The notes under the pieces were generated by a model. That model was not told the origin of the DNA. It saw only the letters and a list, made by a program, of their open reading frames with translations, and searched no databases. A DNA stretch of 64,000 bases from G963663315 sp965204925 (lineage in GTDB: Bacteria; Pseudomonadota; Gammaproteobacteria; Arenicellales; Poriferihabitantaceae): positions 124,001-188,000 of the forward strand of contig OZ242021.1 in the NCBI GenBank assembly GCA_965204925.1. Direction: 5' to 3'. This document shows positions 20,801-27,000 of the stretch, piece by piece (positions within the stretch are counted from its first letter, which is position 1; the number at the start of each line of letters is the position of its first letter). The translations under genes were made by a program, and so were the position numbers.

Positions 20801-21021
20801 CGCACCACGACATCGTCCTGCGGCTCACTGTCCAGAACCACCTCATAGACCGCTCCCTGCGTGTCCCCCTCGCGCACGCCCAGCTCCACAAGGCGCGATG
20901 CGCATGCCGTGCGCGTCATCGTCACGAATCGACAGGTGGCGAACCGCCGCGGGAACCACCCCCTGCGCATTTCTGGCAATGGCGGAAATCCGAAACAGCT
21001 TGCCCGACTCCACCCGATCAT
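2788..21021 (-). CDS. Giant Calx-beta/PKD repeat protein, central in-frame segment
   Basis: This is the central ~6,030 residues of the giant surface or exported protein. It is built from dozens of ~100–130-residue beta-sandwich modules. Most are Calx-beta-like, with VxEGD-type starts, a FAAG or FxxGxT middle, DExDETF motifs and DND/DDD ends. PKD/Ig-like domains with TDxDGDxxxYxWTR and YTMTVTADDG motifs alternate with them. Such modules are known in adhesins and calcium-binding surface proteins, and adhesion is my inference. The first ~40 residues from the ATG at 21021 read out of frame with the family; sensible homology begins after about 20,894 (RLVELGVREGD). The last ~30 residues before the stop at 2788 are also out of frame, following the junction at 2880/2881. 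A Gly/Pro-rich insert interrupts one module near 5,440–5,600. No start of its own is credible, so it belongs to the same gene as its neighbours. Confidence 0.8.
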   Translation of the reverse strand: MIGWSRASCFGFPPLPEMRRGWFPRRFATCRFVTMTRTACASRLVELGVREGDTQGAVYEVVLDSEPQDDVVVRIAASSAAVETLPRSLVFNAQNWATAQTVRVIGVADEDTRQERATLRHSVSGGAYDGFAAASVRVTVEDDDVGLSARDAQVTEGGNLGFVVVSTRPAGVGGAGFRFRVTAAAGDSASPGEDFTGVREGTARIASGQSRVTIPVGTVDDGVDEADETLTFTLLDADAPWKLLDAVAVGTIIDNEESPEVTLSLSPASVDEDGAASRVTARLSRPSAAPTTVFVSAAASGGAAASDFALSANRNLVIAPGDLSSTGTVTVSAPNNAWAQGARAVTLSAQVRNELGAVPPSPVTLSIVDDDTRAIVAMPAAVTIAEGGQASYTVSLSARPQSAVTVAVAPRSGADASLVTQTGSLTFTPDNWRVPQTVLLLAREDDGITDGAATLRHTATSADNVWQGKTADVQVTVRDNDTAGLVFTPPQVFVPEGGTATVGVRLAARPDFALSANGRPVKLIMRNASEQDAALDPTADPDITLLGGTIGTLTFGNFDVDDWDKTWTRTVKAAEDDDTVNGQRKILVRYLGPSSDRQGYGNVSATLVVTEVDNDVAGVFVDGQTLRVEEGSSASYTARLNAPPDEGHTVTVTARSEAASVTLSNGSASGSSLALTFTAANWKEPQTVTVTAAEDTDVEDLQTLIRHTVAAPVGSDYRGVTAPAVTLRVVDDDIALSVADARAPEGEPLHFVVTATRAAPEGGLPFTWTATAAPSDTAASDDFIGAGRPVTARIASGQTSVVAPVSVVDDRVDEADETFTLSIAGGAGVTVADSEATGTIIDNDEAPFVTLALAAPTVGENGGSTAVTATLSHLSSAATTITVAAAPLAATGASSADYRLSVNRTLVVAAGQLASTGAVTLTAVDNDEGGPSRSVAVTATAVNRVGVSAPDAVTLTITDDDQGVVLSRETLEVVEESVDGASYLMALNARPEAAVTVTVESEHPDIVITPARLTFNAVNWAREQTITVTARADEDFADETAKLAHTVTGGDYAGQKVADVTVSIRDDDIGLSVADAAADESDEAIYFPVTLTRPAPAGGVTGFWGVDFLGIRILGNGRRISNPFIGSRSGVPLSFTIPEGKSSALARVPLGHARASFANNFDEDDRTFPFTVGVDRSLFPFARISRGQATGTVRDDDAPPGFTLEVSPDTVSEGAEFPVRSRELQSRVLRIKLTPRLSHPSTADTTVRWTAEPAEGNGARPNEFAWQSRGAQQSTIAAAYTPPPVTEAVHQLGLSQRMNNRIAEPPRRIKITATAENSRGLANDTASAFLTITDDDRRGITLTPAALEVVEGEAGEWTVALTSEPTEPVTVEVEKKVAGRASPGVAIDSGASLEFKQGDWSVPQTVRVTTTKDADTRNERVTFAHRASGSGYAETTLPELQMTVRDVGELSLSLADGAALTVDEGGVARLPLIANRAPDNALAVLLTVRGGDGARDADLDGFRLGRERMVPVTFSGRRGTLEIATRDDGLPEAPLESFSVTLGATGAYALGDVRSRDFSIRDNDGIRLQAAANVALFEGAALSMTAEAVATDNDPAETFSLRLASVGGYRLLDADNEVSGAIRAPSLVVVSNARVTEGDSGNTPVEFTVTAIPAPAVDVTFNWRTHAGAEDTARAGVDFADESGVGRIRAGQKTTTISVPVFGDELPESNESFTLTLAQFSAGGRTIGGRETTATAIIANDDGLGIFVEDVEQAEGNSGSADLEFVVTATAEPAADVTFRYATTGGTAQGKATPGSDFTSLSGIGVLKKQTRRLPIRVSIHGDTEAEPDETFTLTLSDLSAPARFANGATATATGVIRNDDNLPQIALAGATLAKVTEGQNITIGLRANRAVAGSVPVALTLAASGGSDFNAADVEGDLTGAFMADFNNTQSATVTIATVDDPLVEKAQESYTVTLAESTRYTRGAQYTANGILAENDYLAVVMPVQFPEKLLEGQRFGVQLVAQTTTNGADYAPATGFNAVVALTWKARLADDIQRLLSVPASVAFAAGRATATVRMNEHHQAEVSGEGVRDFWIEAADGYVLNNKPRMITRLIQNPRVTITDARVAEGDSGDTGMTFTVSADGSTANGAVSFNVTVGAAGDTALARTGANLNLAASRVFDVRDNVPRQTLPAIRSASPSMTFNVPVIGDTIAEDDETFTVTLSNLSSNARFAGGVAAVSATGTIVDDEQPQIRIADSEVVEGNNPSNNLNQMVFEVTAHRPLSADVTFTYSATLESGDTAGTGDFGPVSGLSARLPKGANSMRIRVPIIGDRVVEHDETFTVTLSNLQGPARFAGGGETLSATGVILDDDTANHRYTLKLSPQAVAEDADPNDSAQTQVTVTAERAGGARLQRDTALRLAVAAGAASEGVDYRPVVPRNLTIRAGEAQGKAFFDLKPIDDEVSEGAETVQVTATLAGTRIEPVLLTITDDEPVPAVSIAVAPQAIYEAGAVSNPPPDTPGSARFTVSLSGERSMAVQAPLTVSGTADSGDYRPTLPARLTFAAGETEKTLTVTARDDALAEAEQELVVTLGTPSGAILGAPSSASLRIIDNDGVRVSIADRTVAEGESAVLSVTASPAPAADTVFSYTVTAAPEDSASAGSDFTAAPVARTLTLNGGATQAFIRVPTLEDNRVEGDETFTVSLLDAPGGVVFADAAATVTIEDDDHAPQMPELADVRLQPGEQVSLDATASDADDGDTITYVWRRKPEETTPALPPRTALNRARLVFTPAGAGFYTFTVTATDNHGNATTQDVKVTVGTFVTISAAPSVIKVGVPVQLRAQAPGMNGTLTWKWSRKDGETSPALPDITGSDSATLSFTPTAAGVYTMTASVSDGSVRRSKTVVINVLPATVVSVEEAVTVDESAGFAAVRVSASAALDRRIAFNIAYSDDTAEGAAEIANGDYDNDALETVTFMPGDAEQTIRIPVASDLIAEGDEAFGVTLSPAGALPPGTRLGAAASRVTITDDDELSTDWVVVVDPVLVGEGDGEVEVKATARRSGLVVSSRVTPLKLLLSGGTAVSGTDYRVADEELAVTVPAGSREASAVFRLTLLDDRMDEEDVTVGFTGELAGASFTPATLTIEDSDPAPVVYFTRILYEGGKRARLSTLWGEGEDSSVVFNVRFKFSGITSGKEVTIPVKVSGSATSGVDYSGTIPETLRIAPGEKEASFTLAVTDDSLVEETENIFVELGSPVNARFESGSRSNRQQSVSIYDNDEVEPTLTLSAPAVVTEGEKIALTVTSDMDIASVATLRLQLEPLSGSGFAAADIRGGLTRAVSGVSFGGGRSATISIPTVDDAALEGSERYRVKLLSGKGYAVGKASAVNGRIMDNDGILLTSASGRALFEGETLTVALRAVATTDGGRIFLPSADFADTVAVSWDYVGVSAADFTAPPAQVVFSGGSGVARFVIAADGDATENLAISLGGAVGQAVLAASGSVTGKIHERSLLTLAGQSVSEGDSGYSRLVMTARAQPAPPVDVVFTWTALAKDGDTATAGEDFIAVTRPVTARIRANTQKAAFAVRVVGDTRIESDETFSVALGGVGRGGRFAADAAGVTAAATIVDDDRIVLSAADVKAAEGSPFAFTVRASVAPVADVTFRYAVTAESGDTALAGEDFTAVSGTAKIAANTTAVDIPVNVVNDALDEADETFTLTLSDAPADIVIGDGVARGTIADNDAPPSVSVTAPAAVTEGDNGTTDMDFTVSLSAPGGRVVTVDYALDNSASTAASGSDFSALSGATLTFAAGETSKTVTVKVTGDQLDEDNETVALKLSNAVNATPGTVTASGSIVDDDSSPVLSELAPVTVAQGQVVVVKAVAVDADGDPLTWRWARKAGEKPALPRDTALNAARLTFTPSAGGLYTMTVTVADGHGNTDSRVVSIVVVGAGQVALPAVMTVGEGAGSVVIPVTAGTAFTERAVFAVGYRGGTATAADYGNGASQVIFAPGESNATITVPIRQDRFDEEDETFTVTISAKGALPDGVTLGNAQTTVTIVDDDPPRELQIRFFRPLPEGDSGDTTLTFLVADNIGLIGRAMTVDYALDASSTATEGVDFTLPADRTLTFPAGVTPHRSIPVTVKGDTLDEDDETVVLRLVNPSGAVLSSRRAVAVGRITDDDPLPQVSLSVSAATLAEDGGEATFTVELDAVSGRPVTVPLSVGGSAARDTDWSGEVAAQLVFAPGTRTQTFTVTAVGDHLPEGDEKIVVTLGTLVNAGGTGSVTLTITDDDTAPVVDALADREIRLGETVDITATGNDADRDALRWSWTRKRGERVPELPGDTDLDNARLVFTPPATGIYTMTVTADDGNGNKDSEEVVITVLPAAQVKVPQTLAVTEGTDSNAVVTISVDAAFGKEVMFAVSYSGTASGAGDPANGDYDNDAVESVTFGAADTTKDITIPITDDSLAEGDETIVVTLALADDNTLPAGHVAGNLVTTVTLADNDTLSTEWTLSLAPKSVTEDSGATVITVTARRAGTAVAVSDTDIAVSVAGGTATAGSDFTAVRDFTIGVPAGASSATGTFSLTVTDDALDEASETIVVSGTLSGNTISDAQLAISDNDGQSEVSVAAPEAVVEGDERFVLMKFPVTLDAVSGQAVQVNYRVSAQSTASFISDYILSTSSPLTIAAGRRSAEIIVVVNGDESDEADETVVIELSNAVNATLGTATATGTITDDDSSPVLAAIDDVTARLGRAVEITASATDADGDTVSYAWTRVSGPELPQGTKLGQAALSFTPEAVGRYVLAVTADDDNGNRDSEEVVITVAAKAQVKVPQTLAVTEGTDANAVVTISVDEAFGEEVTFNVTYSGTATGAPDPADGDYDNDAVTAVTFGAGDTTRDIEIPLTDDALNENSETIIVAITPASPLPAGFEPGNAQTVVTITDNDRIRLDIADVSGSESGNLQFTVSASSAPAADVTFRYTVTAESGDTATEGADFTAVKTARTATIAAKATRTTITVAVTDDAIDEEDEETFTVTLSQPSVAAVIGDGVARGVIEDNDEQPTLRIVGTSQTDDTETLVDEGDTGERTAMEFRVILSETSGRAVSVDYQVKDGTAESGEDYTLSGGTLTFAAGVSGSALTQTIRGTVIGDDLDEDNETLTVSLSGLVNAQPYGGESAGNSKNPLGGFSGQQGPGSEPPVVGPGTNPPGFKATLNQQAFGRIIDDDSSPVLDAIEDVTVQAGQAVDITASATDADGDTITYAWTRKDGETTPALPPGASLGQAQLAFTPLATGTYTMTVTADDGNKNRDSEEVVITVTPAPSATVSVPKKLTFAESAGNVTFKVTASESFGKAVTFEVSYSGTARGAADVADGDYDNDAVTEVVFNAGDTEKEISVPINDDTLAEGEETIIVTLALAEGNSLPDGHTAGNLATTVNITDNDTLDKTWTLSLAPNEVTEGAGETEVTVTATRSGTATAVADTDIAISVAGVTATAGEDFAAVGNFTISVPAGESSATGTFDLTPTDDALDEADETLVVSGTLADNSVAPATLTITDNDDAPALSIAAPAAVVEGDSGESDMDFTVTLSAASGRQVTVKYALGGGTATSGTDHAALAGGALTFAAGDTEKTLTVKVTGDELDEPDETVVMVLSEPVNATIAKSTVTATITDDDSSPVVAPLLAPAGKKVGETVEITAQATDDDGDTVGWTWTRVSGPALPQGAVVNRAKFSMVPTEAGAYALRVTADDDNGNTDSEDVTVTVAASATVSVPKTLTFAESAGNVTFKVTASESFGKAVTFEVSYSGTARGAADVADGDYDNDAVTEVVFNAGDTEKEISVPINDDTLAEGEETIIVTLALAEGNSLPDGHTAGNLATTVNITDNDTLDKTWTLSLAPNEVTEGAGETEVTVTATRSGTATAVADTDIAISVAGVTATAGEDFAAVGNFTISVPAGESSATGTFDLTPTDDALDEADETLVVSGTLADNSVAPATLTITDNDDAPALSIAAPAAVVEGDSGESDMDFTVTLSAASGRQVTVKYALGGGTATSGTDHAAFAGGALTFAAGDTEKTLTVGAGRSGGGYYRVGYGRRWRYDHLCVDTQGW
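2881..4203. repeat. Complete 1323-bp (441-codon) module repeat
   Basis: It starts with the same bases as 1698 and 4204 and spans exactly 441 codons, an in-frame unit of three Calx-beta-type domains plus one PKD/Ig-like domain. From about 3810 to 3830 it differs from the flanking copies, where it carries another PKD-type domain start. The copies are therefore mosaics and not exact duplicates. Confidence 0.85.
4204..5386. repeat. Third copy of the giant-gene module repeat
   Basis: It matches 1698–2880 nearly base for base. In this copy the sequence continues in frame past 5386 into the next PKD/Ig-like domain, so it shows what the truncated copy would look like if intact. Confidence 0.85.
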
Positions 21022-24000
21022 TGTCCACCGCGGTCAGCGTGACAGTACCGGCAGAACGGGTCTCTCCGGCCGCGATGGTCAGCTTGCGATCGCCGCTCAC
21101 GCGCACATCCGCAGCCACCGCGCCGCTCAATGCCTGCGGGGTCACCGCGACATCCACTACCGTGTCGCGGCTCGACGGGTGCGACAACTCGGCCGCCAAC
21201 TGCGCCGTCCCCCCCGCCTCGTCTATGGTCAGCGTATCCAGTACCAGGCGCGCCGCCGGCGGGACGTCATTATCCTCGATGGTCGCCTTTGCCGGCGCGC
21301 CGCTCACCTGCGCCTGCGGCGCCTGCGTGGCAATCGCGATACTGAAACGCTCGTCCGCCTCATCCAGCGCATCCTCGCGGGTCACCACGGGAATGTACGC
21401 CGTGGTCGAACCTGCCAGTATGCGCGCGGCGACCGGCGTCTGCGCCGCGACAAAATCCGCGCCCGCCGTGGCCGTGTCACCGTCCCGCGCGCGCGCCGTC
21501 CACGTAAACGCAAGCCCCCCGGCCGGCGCCGCGCGCGTGGCCGTCACCGGCGCCTGCAACACGTCCCCTTCGCGCGCCGCGACAGCAGCGACCGACAAAC
21601 CGATGTCGTTGTCACGAATAGCCAGCGCAAGACCCGTGCCCGCAACGGGCGCGTCCGCGCCCGCCTTTACGTCATGAATGATACGCGCCGTCTCGTCCTC
21701 AAAATCCGCATCCTCCGCCACGCGCGCCGTGAACGACTGCGCAACATTCCAGTTGCTCGTGTCAAAGCTCAGGGCGGCCGGCGTAAATGACACATCGGGG
21801 TGCGCGCTGCGCGGCGTCACCGTAGCGGCGAACGGCGCGCTCAAACGCACCGCCCAGGTCGCCGAACCGCCCTCGGTCACCGACAGTTCGGCCGTGTCCG
21901 GAACCACATCCGGACGGCTGCGATCCACTTCCGTGACCGTCACCGCGGCGGTCAGTCCCGCATACGTCGCATCCGCGCTCGACGCCGTATGCGTAAAGGT
22001 GGCCTGCCCGTTCGCCGAATCGCCATCCGCCGCCGCGCTCACCGTGAACACGCGCGCGCGATTCCAGTCCTGCGGCAGGAACGTAACCGACTCCGGCGAA
22101 ACCGATAAATCCGCATCCCCCGTACCGCTCACCCGCACCACGACCGCAGACTGCGGACGACTCGACAGCGACAGCTTCCAGGCCGCCGCGCCGCCCTCCG
22201 CGACCACCACCGACTGCGCCGACGATACCAGACGCGGGCGGTTGCCGTCGCGCTGGCGCACGGGCAAATGCGCAATCTGACCCGAATAGTGCCCGTCCGC
22301 GCTGCGCAGGCGATGACGCAGCGTCGCCGTATCGTCCACCCCGTCCACATCTTCGGCAGAGGACACCACAACCGGTTGCGCCGTGCGCCAGTTGTCGGCG
22401 TTAAACGCAAGCGTCGCCGGACGCGCCGTGAAACCGTCCCCGACCGTTATCGATACCGTCACCGGATGGGACGGCCCATTCTCCATAGCCACCGAATAGA
22501 TGCCCTCTCCACCCTCCGCAACGTCAAGCCGGTCGCGGTCAAAGATCAGCCACGACCGGCGCGAAGCGAGATCGTTATCAATGGTTCTGAGCTGCAATGT
22601 TTCGAGCCTTCCGCTGTAATCATGAAAGACCTCGGCTGTCCGACGAAAGTGCTCTTTTATCGTACGCCGGTCATAGCCGGCGCCGCTGATGAAGTGTTCC
22701 ACGGACATTTTTTCCTCGACTGTATTGTCATCCTCGGCGGCCGTCACCGTGACCGCGCGCCCGGCTGCCCAGTCATCCGGCGTGAATACCAGACGGGACG
22801 GCGATACCGTGATGCCCTCTACAGAACTGCCCAGAGTGTACTCACCGCGAGCTGAGTCATAGACATACAACGAAACCACCACCATGCCGGATGGCTGCGC
22901 GTCGAGCGATACCCGCCAGGTCTTGCGAGTCCCCTCGGGGACGTACATTATGTGGGTGGACAACTTGAAACTGCGGTCATCATCGCGAATGGTCAGCACG
23001 CGCGGCTGCGGCGCCACAACCCCCAATTGATTGACGGCCTTCGCGCCCACCGATAACGCGCGGTCACGCGCCACCGCGTCGTCGTTGTCGACCGGCAGGA
23101 TCGCTACCGTGCCCGCGCTGCGCGTACTGCCCGCCGCAATCGTTAACTTGCGCGACCCGCGAAATTCGATATCCCCCGCCTTCGCGCCCCCGCCCGGCAC
23201 GGGAACTACCGTCACTTCTACCTCGGTCGCAAAGGCCGAAGGATGCGACAGCGACGCCGAAACCTTCGACACGTCCCCACCGCTCCCGTCCTCAAAATAA
23301 CCTCTGTCTTCCTTGAGAACATCGCGACTTAAGGAAAGGGATACCGTCGGCGAATCATCGTTATCCACAATCACGCCCCGGACCGTGGCCGCGCCAATGC
23401 GCGCCGGCGGGGCGCCCGACTGCGTTGCGACATTGGAAATCGTGAAAGCGACAATCTCGTTGCGCTCATCTGTCGTATCGTCAATAACCGCGCCGTCCGT
23501 CGCGCCAAGCGCAGTGGAAATACGCATCACGGACGCCCCGGCAGGCATCCTCGCGCGCCCGGAAGCCGCCCGAAAGTCCTCACCCGCCGTAGCCGTATAC
23601 TGCGCCCCCACCACTCCGTCAGGCATGGCCGACAACGCCCAGTCAAAGGCAATCCCCCCCTCAGGCGCCGGAATGTCGGACGATACCTCGAATACAAATT
23701 GACCGGCATTCTCCACAGCCTGCGCCGCGACCGCCGAAAGCGTCGCATTGCGCACCGTCTCCTTGTCATTGTCCGTGATGTACAGGCGCGTAGTCGCGGC
23801 TACCCCCGCGCTATATCCGCTGTCTTCTACATCGGACAACGTAAAAGTCACGGTGGCCGTCTCATCCAGCGCGTCATCATCGTCTTTAACAGTAAAGGGA
23901 ACCGTCCCGGAAGAATCGCGCTGGTAGCAGTAGCGGAATTCGGAACTGTCCAGAACGACATCCGGATTGTCTACCGTAACCCCGAGTTCAATGCACGAGT

Positions 24001-27000
24001 TTCGCGCAAGACTGGGCTGCGAAAAACTGAAGAACAACGGGCTTGCGACCTTCTCCACATCTCCCTCGTCAACGCGAATCTCGTCCGCAACAATCAGACG
24101 GCGACCCGTTGTGTCCACTTCCTTGACCGTGACCACCCCAGAAATCCCGGCATACTCCTTCGCCGAATCCGCCGCCGCCGTATGCGTAAAGCGCGCCGTG
24201 CCGTCCGTCTCATCGGAATCCGTAGCGGCGCTCACCGTGACCCGCTGCGGCGTGTCCCAGTTGAACGCGGTAAATGTCAAGGTACCCGGCGATACCGATA
24301 AATCCGTATCCCCGCCGCGCACAATGTTCAGCTTCACCGGAGCCGACGGCTCGGTGACCAGCGCTACCGACCATTTGCCGCTGCCGCTCCTGTACCGGGT
24401 CGTCTCGGCTACCGCAAGCGACTGCCGGTCAAATACCAGCCCCGGAAAATCATTCTCCCGTTCGTGAACCTCAACCGAAAAACGCTCCCCTCCATAACGC
24501 GCATCCTTGCTCTGCAGCGCAAAGTCAAAACGCGACACGCCGTTCGCTCCATCGGCGTCCTCATCCACTATCACTCCAACCAAACGCGCCCGCGACCAGT
24601 CCTGCGGCGTAAATACGATCGCGCGATCACTCGCCAAACCCACGTCCGCATCGGCGCCGGACGCCGTACTCAGAAAGGCGCGCGTCCCCGAACCCATCAA
24701 ACCCGAACGAATACCCTGCGCGCGTATCGTCACATCAGAAACCGGACGCTCCGATAAACGCAGCGCAAAGGACGCGGCGCTGCCCTCGTCCACTACCAGA
24801 AACGGCGGCGTAACCTCGACTTCTCCACCGTCATCCTCCAGAATCCGAACCTCGCCGCCCGTGCCGGAAACAACGCCCAGCGCATTGCGACCCACGGCCA
24901 CGATACGGTATACCCGCGCAGGCTCGGAACGCTCGTCATCGTCAGGCAATACAATGCGCGCCCGACCAGACGCCGCGCGCTCTCCGGCCGCAATGCTCAG
25001 TACGCGACTCCCGTCAAATACAATATCCGCGGAACGCGCCTCCTCGGAAACCGCCTCTACCGAAAAGGTCACGTCCATGTCCAGCGCGGAAACTCCGTCC
25101 AGGGTAACTCCGAACTCGCGCTCCGCGCCAGGCGCCGCTACCCCTTCCGTATACACTTTGGCGGCCGGCGTCACCGATAAGGACGGGGTATCCTCGTTGT
25201 CCACAATGGTACCCACCGCTACCCCGTCCGCCAACTCCAAACCCTCTTGCACCGACACAATGCGCAAGGTCAGGGTCTCTTCGGCCAACTCGTCCACACG
25301 GTCGTCAGTCAACGCTACTTCAATCACCGCCTCACGCTGACCCGCCGCAATACCGCCCACCGCCGCCGCTACCGCAGTAAAATCCTGACCCGCCACCGCC
25401 GTGTCTCCAGGCTCGGAATCCGCCCGGTAGCGAAAACCGAAGCCGCCCTCCGGGGCGACATTGTCCGATGTCACTGTAAAGGCAAGACGCCCATCCTCCG
25501 CGGCGCGCGCATCGGCAACCGATAACAAGGCATCGTCTTCCTGTACCTGAACCGACAGCGAAACTGCCTCCGCCCCGTCATAACCACCGCCGGACGCCAC
25601 ATGACGAACCAGCGCGCTGTCGTCCTCACGATCCGTATCGTCCAGCGCGCGCAACAGTACCCGCTGACCTACCCCCCAGTTGGCGCGATCAAACAGTAAT
25701 CGCGACGGACTGACCACAATATCGGGGTTGTCACTCGATAACCGAACCACTACTTCAGCGGACGGACGGGAGGATAAACGCACGGTGTAGGAATCACCCG
25801 CGGATTCTCCTTCAATCAATGATACGGACTGCGTATCCAGCAACATCCGCGCGCGCGAACGATCCAGCTCCGATACGGACAGGGATTCCGTCACACCATC
25901 CCAGCCACTCACCGTACTGCGCGTGGTATGCGCTATAATCGCCGTACCCTCCCGATCGTCTGCATCCAAACCCCCGCTCACCACTACCGTCTGCGGCACA
26001 TTCCAGGCGCCCGGCGCAAAAACCAGAGAACGCGGATATACCGTCAAATCCCCGTCCCCTCCCGGCGCGCGAGCCAGTAATACCCGTACCTCACCCGCAG
26101 GACGAGACGATAACGAGACCCGGTACGAAACGCTACTACCCTCAGGTACCTGTAAGGAGCTAGTGGAAAGTACCAGCTCGCGCGTCAACTCCACCTCCAG
26201 CGCGGGCAAGAAAACATCACTAAGCACACTTCCGAGAAATCTCACCGGACCACGGAGCACCCTATGCCTGAAAACCGCGCGGCCCGCCTGCTTGTCCGCA
26301 TCCACCGCCGCGCGCACCGTCACCGACTGTGGCGTATTCCAGTTGGCCGGCGTGAATACAAGGGTTTTTTTCGAGACCGTCAAATCCCCGTCGCTGTCGG
26401 GCATCGCAGTAATCGACACCGTAACCCGACTATCCGGTTGTCGCCCCAGCGATACGCCATACGAGACATGATGACCCTCGCTAACCCGCAATTCCTTCGC
26501 GGAAAGAATCAGCCGGCGAAAATCGGTTATGTCTGTCTCCGATACCCAATACGACGCCTGCTTGCCGACCAGGGAAGCCGGCCCGCTCTGCACCGTATGT
26601 ACAAAAATCGCCCGCCCGTCATTCACGTCCGCATCCACCGCCGCGCGGATCGTCACCGACTGCCACGCATTCCAGTTGGCCGGCGTGAATACAAGGGTTT
26701 TTTTCGAGACCGTCAAATCCCCGTCGCTGCCGGGCGCCGCAGTAATCGACACCGTAACCCGACTATCCGGTTGTCGCGGCAACCGTACACGATACGTACG
26801 ACTGTCGCTTTCCCGAACGGAGCTAAGGGGGAGGCTGGACATACCGGGGAGGGTGGAAAAAAGCAGAGGGGGAAAAGATGCAGGAACCGAAAACCAGATC
26901 TTGGCGACCGCCGGCTCGACACTGTCATATCCTCCACCCGAAGGACTATGCCTGATCTCGACCCGATGTTCATTGGGCCGTCGATAACTATCATCGACTA

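Noticed and set aside
9289..20848. Many further plus-strand frames of 100–380 codons across the giant gene
   Set aside because: All lie opposite Calx-beta modules, have low-complexity Ser/Val/Thr- or Arg-rich composition and no ribosome sites; they are shadows of the minus-strand gene.
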